A stretch of 64,000 nucleotides of DNA. Source: Pseudomonas matsuisoli. GTDB taxonomy: Bacteria; Pseudomonadota; Gammaproteobacteria; Pseudomonadales; Pseudomonadaceae. The stretch lies in NCBI RefSeq assembly GCF_014647635.1, contig NZ_BMPO01000006.1, positions 1 to 64,000 of the forward strand, given 5' to 3'. Positions 28,069 to 35,730 of the stretch are shown here, one piece after another (position 1 is the stretch's first letter; the number at the start of each line of letters is the position of its first letter). The position numbers were made by a program, and so were the translations under genes. A model generated the notes under the pieces. That model was not told the origin of the DNA. It did not search any database and worked only from the letters and a program-made list of their open reading frames with translations.

Positions 28069-28571
28069 GTACGACGGTGTTCATCGGCCTGGGGAGCAAC
28101 CTGCAAGACCCGGCCGCACAACTGCGCGAGGCGCTGGCCGCGCTCGCCGCGTTACCGCAGACCACGCTCACCCTGGTGTCCTCGCTTTACAGCAGCGATC
28201 CCCTCGGCCCCGCCGACCAGCCGCGGTACGTCAATGCTGTCGCCGCGCTGGACACAACGCTCGAGCCGCTCGATCTGCTCGACAGGCTCCAGCAGATCGA
28301 GCAGGAACAGGGCCGGGTCCGCAAGGCTGAACGATGGGGACCGCGCACGCTTGACCTCGACATTCTGCTCGTCGGCGATACCGCGATCGAGCATCCGCGC
28401 CTCAAGGTGCCGCACTATCATATGCATGCGCGCGCGTTCGTTCTTTACCCTTTGGCCGAGATCGCCCCACACCTGATATTGCCTGACGGCCGTTCCTTGC
28501 AAGAACTCTTGGCGAGCTGCCCTCGCGAAAGCCTCGAAGTCCTGGCGCCGGCGCCCTTGGTAACGCGGTAA
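28065..28571 (+). CDS. folK: 2-amino-4-hydroxy-6-hydroxymethyldihydropteridine pyrophosphokinase
   Basis: FolK transfers pyrophosphate from ATP to 6-hydroxymethyl-dihydropterin in folate synthesis, supplying the substrate for FolP, encoded in this window at 50953-51804. The 168-residue protein has the signature GLGSNLQDP at the N-terminus and the motif RWGPRTLDLDILL with the Mg-binding Asp pair. It overlaps pcnB by 4 nt (ATGA). Confidence 0.96.
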   Translation: MSTTVFIGLGSNLQDPAAQLREALAALAALPQTTLTLVSSLYSSDPLGPADQPRYVNAVAALDTTLEPLDLLDRLQQIEQEQGRVRKAERWGPRTLDLDILLVGDTAIEHPRLKVPHYHMHARAFVLYPLAEIAPHLILPDGRSLQELLASCPRESLEVLAPAPLVTR

Positions 28572-28737
28572 CACCCTCGTAACGCTACGAATTGACTTCG
28601 TTACTGACGATCAGGACTATAGGCCTCCCTTTACAAGAGCCGATGCCAAAATCGGCATGACCAGGTCATAACGGATCGCCGAACGTCTGATATCTATCTA
28701 GACGCGCAACCGCTATGCACCTGTAGCGAGGACCGAA

Positions 28738-29538
28738 ATGCCTGCCAAGACCCTGACCACGCTGCAGAAGCTCAAGGACAAGGGCGAGAAGATCGCCATG
28801 CTCACGTGTTATGACGCAACCCTGGCCCATGCCTGCGAAGAGGCCGGCATCGATGTGCTCCTCATCGGAGACTCCCTGGGCATGGTCCTACAGGGACATG
28901 ACAGCACCTTGCCAGTGACCGTGAGCGATATCGCCTACCACACGGCTTGCGTCAAACGCGGCGCTCCTGGTGCACTGATTGTTGCCGACCTTCCCTTCAT
29001 GGCATACGCCACCCTCGAACAGACGTTCACAAGCGCCGCCCAGCTGATGCGGGCCGGTGCACATCTGGTCAAGATCGAGGGCGCCGCCTGGCTCGCCGAA
29101 TCCATCCGGCAATTGGCGGAGCGCGGTGCGCCGGTTTGCGCTCACTTGGGGCTGACCCCGCAGGCCGTGAACGTACTAGGCGGTTACAAGGTACAGGGCC
29201 GTGGCGATGAGCAGGCCCGTCAGCTATTGGAAGATTGTGTGGCCGTGGCCGAAGCAGGCGCGGCGATGCTGGTGCTCGAATGCGTACCCAGCGAATTGGC
29301 CGCGCGGATTACCCAGGCCGTCTCGGTGCCCGTGATCGGCATAGGCGCTGGCCCCGATACCGATGGCCAGGTGCTCGTGATCCACGACATGCTCGGTTTG
29401 TCGCTATCAGGCCGGACTGCGAAGTTCGTTCGCAACTTCATGCAAGGCGAGGGAAACATCCAGGCAGCATTGCGTGCCTATGTCAAAGCCGTGAAGAACA
29501 GGGAATTCCCTGCGCCTGAGCATGGATTCTCCGCATGA
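28738..29538 (+). CDS. panB: 3-methyl-2-oxobutanoate hydroxymethyltransferase
   Basis: PanB uses 5,10-methylene-tetrahydrofolate to hydroxymethylate 2-oxoisovalerate to ketopantoate, the first step to pantothenate. The 266-residue protein shows [17 protein letters not shown] and the metal-binding GDSLGMV motif near residue 45. A candidate promoter is TTGACT (28593-28598) with TATAGG downstream, overlapping repeated GTAAC sequences. panC starts inside its stop codon. Confidence 0.97.
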   Translation: MPAKTLTTLQKLKDKGEKIAMLTCYDATLAHACEEAGIDVLLIGDSLGMVLQGHDSTLPVTVSDIAYHTACVKRGAPGALIVADLPFMAYATLEQTFTSAAQLMRAGAHLVKIEGAAWLAESIRQLAERGAPVCAHLGLTPQAVNVLGGYKVQGRGDEQARQLLEDCVAVAEAGAAMLVLECVPSELAARITQAVSVPVIGIGAGPDTDGQVLVIHDMLGLSLSGRTAKFVRNFMQGEGNIQAALRAYVKAVKNREFPAPEHGFSA

Positions 29539-30386
29539 TCCTCGTCGAAACGGTGGGTGAGCTGCGCAACCATGTCGCGCGTGCACGGCAGGCCGGGCAA
29601 CGTATCGGCTTCGTTCCAACCATGGGCAATCTTCACGCCGGCCATATCGCCCTCGTGCACCGGGCGCACGAATTGAGCGACTTTGTGGTCGCCAGCATCT
29701 TCGTCAATCCGATGCAGTTCGCTCCGACCGAAGACTTGGACAAATACCCGCGTACGCTCACCGAGGACCGCGAGAAACTCACAGCAGCGGCATGCGATGT
29801 ACTGTTCCTACCTAGCGTCCGTGAGATGTATCCGCACGGCATGGACGGCCAGACGCGCGTGACGGTTCCCGGCGTGTCGGAAGGCCTTTGTGGCGCCAGC
29901 CGGCCTGGCCACTTCGAAGGGGTGGCTACCGTTGTCAGCAAGCTGTTCAACATGGTCCAGCCCGACGTCGCCGTGTTTGGCGAAAAGGATTTCCAACAGT
30001 TGGCCGTCATTCGCAAGATGGTGGCCGACCTCAACCTTCCTATCGATATCGAAGGCCTGCCAACCGTTCGCGCGGAGGACGCGCTGGCCTTGTCGTCGCG
30101 CAACGGCTACCTCGGCGCCGAACAGCGCGCTAAGGCGCCGGAGCTCTACCGCCACCTGCGCAGGCTTGCGGATGCGATACAAGCTGGCGCGCGGGACTAC
30201 GCAGATCAGCTCGGTCGCGAGTCGGCCGCACTGGAAGAGGCAGGCTTCAAGGTGGATTATCTGGAACTTCGTGAGCCGGCCACGTTGAAACCCGCCACCG
30301 CAGACGATCGCCACCTGATTCTTCTCGTGGCGGCCTACCTTGGCCAAACGCGCTTGATCGATAACCTGGCATTCGATGTGAACTGA
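29535..30386 (+). CDS. panC: Pantoate--beta-alanine ligase
   Basis: PanC joins pantoate and beta-alanine at the cost of ATP, via a pantoyl adenylate. The 283-residue protein has the HIGH-like [14 protein letters not shown] motif at about residues 29-42, SIFVNPMQF, and the KMSKS-like ALSSRNGYL segment. It overlaps panB by 4 nt. In P. aeruginosa panD, which makes beta-alanine, follows panC, but here the next 237 nt before pgi contain no panD. Confidence 0.97.
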   Translation: MILVETVGELRNHVARARQAGQRIGFVPTMGNLHAGHIALVHRAHELSDFVVASIFVNPMQFAPTEDLDKYPRTLTEDREKLTAAACDVLFLPSVREMYPHGMDGQTRVTVPGVSEGLCGASRPGHFEGVATVVSKLFNMVQPDVAVFGEKDFQQLAVIRKMVADLNLPIDIEGLPTVRAEDALALSSRNGYLGAEQRAKAPELYRHLRRLADAIQAGARDYADQLGRESAALEEAGFKVDYLELREPATLKPATADDRHLILLVAAYLGQTRLIDNLAFDVN

Positions 30387-30623
30387 TAGCCTTCTTCACG
30401 CGCGGCGGCAGGCATTGGATGTACCGCCCCGCGCATGGACGTTCACGCGATGTCCGATAGGCAAACGATGCGAAATGAATGACGCTCGTCGTCGGAACCG
30501 CTTGATCTTTTTGGGCTCGAATACTCGCGACTGTGCCTGGCCACGCCTTCGCACGGCCACGCGGCATCCATTCAGGACGAGCCAAGGGCATACAGACAGT
30601 TAAAGAAAGGAAGCCGACCCGCC

Positions 30624-32288
30624 ATGGCGTACTATCAGAACCCGATCGATGTCACTACCCTTCCCTCCTGGAAGGCCCTCTCCGAACACCGACTGGAGAT
30701 GCAGCGCTTCAGCATGCGCGAAGCGTTCGCAACGGATGAAAAGCGTTTCGACAAGTATTCGTTCACTACGTCCGGCCTGTTTCTCGACTACTCCAAGAAC
30801 CTGATCAACGACCAGACGTTGTCGCTGCTCTACAGCCTGGCGCGCGAAAGTGGGCTGGAACAAGCGATCCATGCGTTGCTCGAAGGCGAGTTCGTCAATT
30901 CCTCCGAACATCGCCCTGCGCTGCACACCGCACTGCGCCGTCCGCTGGGTGACCGCTTGCCCGTCAACGGCCAGGACATCATGCCCGAGGTTCATCGGGT
31001 GATCGGCCAGATGACAGATATCGTTGGGCGTATCCACACCAATCAATGGCGCGGTTACAACGACAAGACCATCACCGATGTCGTGAACATTGGCATTGGC
31101 GGTTCCTTCCTGGGTCCGCAGCTGGTCTCCGAAGCGTTGCTCCCCTTCACGCAGAACGGTGTGCGCTGTCACTATCTGGCGAACATCGATGGCAGTGAAT
31201 TCCGTGAAGTCACCGCCAAACTGAACGTCGAAACGACGCTGTTCATCATTTCCAGCAAGACGTTCGGCACCCTCGAAACGTTGAAGAATGCCCAGGCCGC
31301 ACGCGCCTGGTACCTGGCCCGCGGTGGTACCGAAGAGAAGCTTTACCGCCACTTCATTGCGGTAACCAGCAATATCAAAGCCGCCGTCGAATTCGGCATT
31401 CGTGAGAAGAATGTGTTCCCAATGTGGGACTGGGTTGGCGGTCGTTACTCGCTGTGGTCGGCAATCGGTCTGCCCACCGCGCTGGCCATCGGCATGTCCA
31501 ACTTCAAGGAGCTGCTGTCCGGCGGTTACGCCATGGACCAACACTTCCGCAACGCGCCCTTCGAAGAAAACATGCCGGTCCTGCTGGCGATGCTGGGTGT
31601 CTGGTATGCGAACTTCTGGGGCGCGCAAACGCACGCATTCCTGCCGTACGACCACTACCTCCGCAACTTCGTGAAGCACCTGCAGCAACTGGACATGGAA
31701 TCCAACGGCAAATCGGTGCGCCAAGACGGTACCCCCGTCTCGACCGCTACCGGCCCGGTTATCTGGGGTGGCGTCGGCTGTAACGGCCAGCACGCCTATC
31801 ACCAGCTGTTGCACCAAGGCTCACTGATGATTCCTTCGGACTTCATCGTCCCCGTCACGAGCTACAACCCGGTGGCGGACCATCATCAGTGGCTGTACGC
31901 CAACTGTCTGTCCCAAAGCCAGGCAATGATGCTCGGCAAGACGCGCGAAGAGGCCGAAGCCGAGCTGCGCGCCAAAGGTATGAGCGAGGACGAGGTACAG
32001 CGGCTGGCGGCCCACAAGGTCATCCCAGGCAACCGTCCGAGCAACACCCTGGTGGTCGAACGTATCGATCCACGCCGCCTCGGCGCACTCGTGGCGTTGT
32101 ACGAACACAAGGTGTTCGTACAGAGCGTCATTTGGGGTATCAACGCGTTCGATCAGTGGGGCGTCGAGCTGGGCAAGGAACTGGGTAAAACCGTCTACCA
32201 GCAGATGACCGGCCATGATCAACTGCCCGCAGACGACGCCTCTACGCAAGGTCTCATCGACTACTTCCGCAGCCGTCATCGCGGTTGA
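30624..32288 (+). CDS. pgi: Glucose-6-phosphate isomerase
   Basis: Pgi interconverts glucose 6-phosphate and fructose 6-phosphate. The 554-residue protein has the family signatures [19 protein letters not shown], the [16 protein letters not shown] segment and the C-terminal [14 protein letters not shown] motif. It is of the long (E. coli-type) form. In pseudomonads, which lack phosphofructokinase, it serves mainly the gluconeogenic direction and the Entner-Doudoroff cycle. Confidence 0.98.
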   Translation: MAYYQNPIDVTTLPSWKALSEHRLEMQRFSMREAFATDEKRFDKYSFTTSGLFLDYSKNLINDQTLSLLYSLARESGLEQAIHALLEGEFVNSSEHRPALHTALRRPLGDRLPVNGQDIMPEVHRVIGQMTDIVGRIHTNQWRGYNDKTITDVVNIGIGGSFLGPQLVSEALLPFTQNGVRCHYLANIDGSEFREVTAKLNVETTLFIISSKTFGTLETLKNAQAARAWYLARGGTEEKLYRHFIAVTSNIKAAVEFGIREKNVFPMWDWVGGRYSLWSAIGLPTALAIGMSNFKELLSGGYAMDQHFRNAPFEENMPVLLAMLGVWYANFWGAQTHAFLPYDHYLRNFVKHLQQLDMESNGKSVRQDGTPVSTATGPVIWGGVGCNGQHAYHQLLHQGSLMIPSDFIVPVTSYNPVADHHQWLYANCLSQSQAMMLGKTREEAEAELRAKGMSEDEVQRLAAHKVIPGNRPSNTLVVERIDPRRLGALVALYEHKVFVQSVIWGINAFDQWGVELGKELGKTVYQQMTGHDQLPADDASTQGLIDYFRSRHRG

Positions 32289-32295
32289 TCCCCTT

Positions 32296-32322
32296 CGCAC
32301 CGCGCCGACCCGGCGCGGTGCG
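32296..32322 (+). terminator. Possible terminator after pgi
   Basis: A perfect 12-bp GC-rich stem (CGCACCGCGCCG / CGGCGCGGTGCG) with a 3-nt loop starts 7 nt after the pgi stop. No T run follows, so it may act as an RNA-stabilising or Rho-related 3' structure instead. Confidence 0.5.
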
Positions 32323-32430
32323 TTACCTCTCCTCGGCATGCCGCAACGGCTTCACCTATGTGCTACTGAACGCTTTGGTCGCAATCCGCTCTAGCAGGCA
32401 AGACGCACTACCGATACCGCATCTAATACC

Positions 32431-32457
32431 GCTTTCGCGGCCAAGGCCGCTCCTACA
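32431..32457 (-). repeat. REP element, copy 1 (minus orientation)
   Basis: The sequence GCTTTCGCGGCCAAGGCCGC followed by TCCTACA is the reverse complement of the copy at 32600-32626. The core GCGGCC-TT-GGCCGC folds into a hairpin next to a GTAGGAG head, the usual structure of Pseudomonas repetitive extragenic palindromes. It lies in the 487-nt pgi-acs interval. Confidence 0.85.
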
Positions 32458-32500
32458 CTAAAGCGTGCCGCCTCGTGGTTCCGGAACCAGCATCCGCTGC

Positions 32501-32530
32501 CTGTAGGGGCGACTTCAGTCGTCTTCACCG
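32501..32530 (+). repeat. Degenerate REP-like element, copy 2
   Basis: CTGTAGGGGCGACTTCAGTC begins with the REP head CTGTAGG(A/G)GCG and continues with a small imperfect palindrome (CGACTTCAGTCG), so it looks like a diverged or different REP type between the two intact copies. Confidence 0.55.
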
Positions 32531-32599
32531 CTAACACAGATCGCCGGGCGGTCGTCCCGACGCAGATACGATGCCGCAATGACGTTGCATACCGTCTTT

Positions 32600-32626
32600 C
32601 TGTAGGAGCGGCCTTGGCCGCGAAAG
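32600..32626 (+). repeat. REP element, copy 3 (plus orientation)
   Basis: CTGTAGGAGCGGCCTTGGCC followed by GCGAAAG is an intact REP in opposite orientation to copy 1, about 145 nt away, forming a BIME-like pair. The rest of the interval 32289-32775 holds no gene I can support. Confidence 0.85.
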
Positions 32627-32757
32627 CGAATGTGGACTCGAGACATTAGGTGAGCCATCGCACCTCTTCCGCCGAACCCGCAACCGAAAATCAGGCCTAA
32701 CCCGGTAACGCTCCTTCGCCAGTAACGCTATTCCACAACGCCGGCGAACCTATCCAC

Positions 32758-32769
32758 AACAACAAGGAG
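32758..32769 (+). promoter_or_regulatory. A-rich Hfq/Crc-type motif at the acs ribosome binding site
   Basis: AACAACAA (32758-32765) fits the AAnAAnAA pattern recognised by Hfq with Crc in pseudomonads and runs directly into the AGGAG-type ribosome binding site of the acetyl-CoA synthetase gene. Translation of this mRNA may therefore be subject to catabolite repression. Confidence 0.6.
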
Positions 32770-32775
32770 TCCGCC

Positions 32776-34707
32776 ATGACCGACACCTATCCCGTTCCTG
32801 ATGCCGTGCGCACGCACGCCCACTTGGATGACGACGGCTATCAACGCCTCTATCGTCAATCGATCGAACAGCCCGACCAGTTCTGGGCCGAACAGGCCAA
32901 GCAGTTTCTCGAATGGTCGAAGCCATGGGACCAAGTGCACAGCAGCGATCTGAAGCGCGGCGAGGCTAAGTGGTTCGAGGGAGGCTTGCTCAACGTCTCG
33001 GCGAATTGCATCGATCGCCACTTGGCGACCCGTGGCGATCAGGTGGCCATCATCTGGGAAGGTGATAACCCTGACGACACCCAGAGAATCACCTATCGCC
33101 AATTACACGAGCACGTTTGCCGGCTGGCGAATGTGTTGAAGTCCCGCGGCGTGGCGAAGGGCGATCGAGTCTGCATCTACATGCCTATGATTCCGGAGGC
33201 GGCCTACGCCATGCTGGCCTGCGCGAGGATTGGCGCAGTTCACTCCGTTGTCTTCGGCGGTTTTTCACCCGATGCCCTGCGCGACCGTATTCAAGACGCC
33301 GACTGCCACACCGTGATCACCGCAGACGAAGGCATCCGCGGCGGCAAACACATACCGCTCAAACAGAATGTGGACAACGCGCTGGACAGCTGCCCGGGCG
33401 TTTCCACGGTCATCGTGGTTGAACGCACTGGTGCTGACGTCAATTGGGTAGAAGGGCGCGATTTGCGCTACGGCGACGCTACCCGGCAAGCATCGCCCGA
33501 TTGCGCCGCCGAGCCCATGGCGGCCGAGGATCCACTGTTCATTCTTTACACTTCGGGCAGCACCGGCAAACCCAAGGGCGTGCTACACACCACGGGTGGC
33601 TACTTGCTTGGCGCCGCGATGACTTTCAAGTACGTATTCGACTATCACGACGGTGAGGTCTATTGGTGCACCGCCGATGTCGGCTGGGTGACCGGCCATA
33701 GCTACATCGTCTACGGCCCCCTCGCGAATGGTGCCACGACCCTGATGTTCGAAGGCGTTCCCAGCTATCCCGATGCTTCCCGCTTCTGGCAAGTGATCGA
33801 CAAGCATCAGGTCAACATCTTCTACACGGCACCCACGGCGTTGAGAGCGCTCATGCGCGAGGGTGACGAGCCGGTCAAAACGTCGTCACGCCAAAGCCTT
33901 CGCCTGCTGGGAACCGTCGGCGAACCGATCAACCCGGAAGCCTGGGAATGGTACTACCGGGTCGTCGGCGATAGCCGTTGCCCCGTGGTCGACACGTGGT
34001 GGCAGACCGAAACGGGCAGCATCCTCATCACTCCGCTTCCAGGCGCCACCGCACTCAAACCCGGCTCGGCCTCCCGGCCCTTCTTTGGTATCCAGCCCGT
34101 GCTGCTGGATGAAAAAGGTAAGGAAATCACCGGGCCAGGCGCCGGCGTACTGGCGATCAAGGCCAGTTGGCCAAGCCAGATCCGCAGCGTTTACGGCGAC
34201 CACAAGCGCATGGTGGAAACCTATTTCACTGCCTATCCGGGCTATTACTTCACGGGCGACGGCGCGCGCCGTGACGAAGACGGTTACTACTGGATCACCG
34301 GCCGCGTGGACGACGTCATCAATGTTTCCGGCCACCGCATCGGCACTGCCGAAGTGGAAAGCGCGTTGGCCTTGCACGATATCGTCGCTGAAGCCGCGGT
34401 CGTAGGTTGCCCGCATGACGTGAAGGGTCAATGCGTCTACGCCTTCGTCACGCTCATGCACGGTCAGGAGCCAAGCGAGGAATTGCGCCAGGAGCTCAAT
34501 CGCATGGTCAGCCAGGAAATCGGCTCGTTCGCCCGGCCCGACTACCTGCAGTGGGCACCAGGACTTCCCAAGACGCGTTCCGGCAAGATCATGCGCCGCA
34601 TCCTGCGCAAGATCGCCTGCAACGAGATCGACAGCCTGGGCGATACGTCGACACTGGCCGATCCGAGTGTGGTGGAAAATCTGATCGCGGAGCGGCAAAA
34701 CCGCTAA
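32776..34707 (+). CDS. acs: Acetate--CoA ligase (acetyl-CoA synthetase)
   Basis: Acs activates acetate to acetyl-CoA through an acetyl-adenylate. The 643-residue protein has the ATP-binding motif [12 protein letters not shown], the adenylation motifs DTWWQTETG and YYFTGDGA, and the C-terminal catalytic lysine in [10 protein letters not shown], which is the site of regulatory acetylation in known Acs enzymes. It stands alone behind a REP cluster and ends at an intrinsic terminator. In P. aeruginosa the gene at this place is called acsB. Confidence 0.97.
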   Translation: MTDTYPVPDAVRTHAHLDDDGYQRLYRQSIEQPDQFWAEQAKQFLEWSKPWDQVHSSDLKRGEAKWFEGGLLNVSANCIDRHLATRGDQVAIIWEGDNPDDTQRITYRQLHEHVCRLANVLKSRGVAKGDRVCIYMPMIPEAAYAMLACARIGAVHSVVFGGFSPDALRDRIQDADCHTVITADEGIRGGKHIPLKQNVDNALDSCPGVSTVIVVERTGADVNWVEGRDLRYGDATRQASPDCAAEPMAAEDPLFILYTSGSTGKPKGVLHTTGGYLLGAAMTFKYVFDYHDGEVYWCTADVGWVTGHSYIVYGPLANGATTLMFEGVPSYPDASRFWQVIDKHQVNIFYTAPTALRALMREGDEPVKTSSRQSLRLLGTVGEPINPEAWEWYYRVVGDSRCPVVDTWWQTETGSILITPLPGATALKPGSASRPFFGIQPVLLDEKGKEITGPGAGVLAIKASWPSQIRSVYGDHKRMVETYFTAYPGYYFTGDGARRDEDGYYWITGRVDDVINVSGHRIGTAEVESALALHDIVAEAAVVGCPHDVKGQCVYAFVTLMHGQEPSEELRQELNRMVSQEIGSFARPDYLQWAPGLPKTRSGKIMRRILRKIACNEIDSLGDTSTLADPSVVENLIAERQNR

Positions 34708-34731
34708 GCTCGCTGCATTTCGACGCATCAT

Positions 34732-34757
34732 CAGCCGGCACACGCCGGCTGTTTTTT
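34732..34757 (+). terminator. acs terminator
   Basis: An 8-bp stem CAGCCGGC / GCCGGCTG with a 4-nt loop is followed by six T residues, 25 nt after the acs stop. Confidence 0.9.
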
Positions 34758-34771
34758 GGAAGACAGGATTT

Positions 34772-35674
34772 ATGGAGTGGGCACGTCAGCGCATCGAGCG
34801 CGAAGTAATAGGCCTAACAGGCTTGTCGTTGAAAGGCGTCGACTTCGAAGCCCCAAAGGGTGACCCCGGGCTATTCGGCCCGCAGGCCGTGTGCTGGCGG
34901 GTTCATGGTGACTTCACATCGATGATGGTTGGCGGAATCTCCGCGCTGATGCTGCAAATGCTTCACCCGGCAGCGCTGGCCGGCGTATGGGATCACTCCA
35001 ATTTTCGTGAAGACATGCTGGGACGCCTGCGTCGCACCGGGCAGTTCATCGCAGGTACGACATTCGGTCCTCGCCAGGACGCGGAAGGCCTCATCGCGCG
35101 TGTCAAAGCGATTCACGACCAGGTTTCAGGCGTCACCGCCTACGGCGTTCCCTACTCTGCCAATGATCCCCATCTTCTGACGTGGGTTCACATCGCCGAG
35201 GTATGGAATTTCCTCCAGGCGCATCTGCGCTATCTCAACCCTCATCTTTCACTGCAGGATCAGGACACCTATTTTGCCGAGACCGCGACTATCGCCGAGC
35301 GTCTGGGCGCGGAAAATGTGCCGCACTCAAAAGCCGAGGCGGTTGCATTTATCGAAGCGATAAGGCCTGAGCTGCGCTTCGACGACCGTACCGGGGAGGT
35401 ATTGAGCGTTCTCTTCGGCGCGCCTGCACCTCGTGCGATCGTGAAACCCTTTGGGCGGTTGATGACACGTGCGGGAGTCGATTTGCTACCCGACTGGGCA
35501 AGACAGCAATTGGAGTTACGACAGTTGCCGGGCGAGAAGCTGCTTGTCCGTACCGGCGTCAATTGCATTGCGCCGCTGCTGAGATGGGCTGTCCGCAATG
35601 GTTCTTCACATCGGGCTCATCGGAGATTGGGGCTTACGCCACCGAAAGCGGGCACGACCACGCAAGGACCATAG
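34772..35674 (+). CDS. Oxygenase MpaB family (DUF2236) protein
   Basis: This 300-residue protein resembles the DUF2236/MpaB family. Visible features are the N-terminal segment with MLQMLHPAALAGVWDHSNF, an RTGQFIAGTTFG segment, and the conserved VTAYGVPYSANDPHLLTWVHIAEVWNF block with His residues that in relatives help bind heme b. Members include a latex-clearing-like oxygenase and fungal MpaB, but most bacterial members have no known substrate. The gene begins 15 nt after the acs terminator and is followed by a DUF748 gene in the same direction. Confidence 0.82.
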   Translation: MEWARQRIEREVIGLTGLSLKGVDFEAPKGDPGLFGPQAVCWRVHGDFTSMMVGGISALMLQMLHPAALAGVWDHSNFREDMLGRLRRTGQFIAGTTFGPRQDAEGLIARVKAIHDQVSGVTAYGVPYSANDPHLLTWVHIAEVWNFLQAHLRYLNPHLSLQDQDTYFAETATIAERLGAENVPHSKAEAVAFIEAIRPELRFDDRTGEVLSVLFGAPAPRAIVKPFGRLMTRAGVDLLPDWARQQLELRQLPGEKLLVRTGVNCIAPLLRWAVRNGSSHRAHRRLGLTPPKAGTTTQGP

Positions 35675-35730
35675 GAACCGAAGCGGCGTTCCGCACTCCA
35701 AGCCATCATTTCACTCGGAAGCCGCTACAG

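Noticed and set aside
30600-31817. A 405-codon open frame on the minus strand
   Set aside because: It lies antisense within pgi, which is a certain gene, and shows no domain.
35563-35730. N-terminal extension of the DUF748 protein
   Set aside because: The extra 56 residues overlap the preceding gene in another frame, and the ATG at 35731 gives a normal membrane-anchor start.
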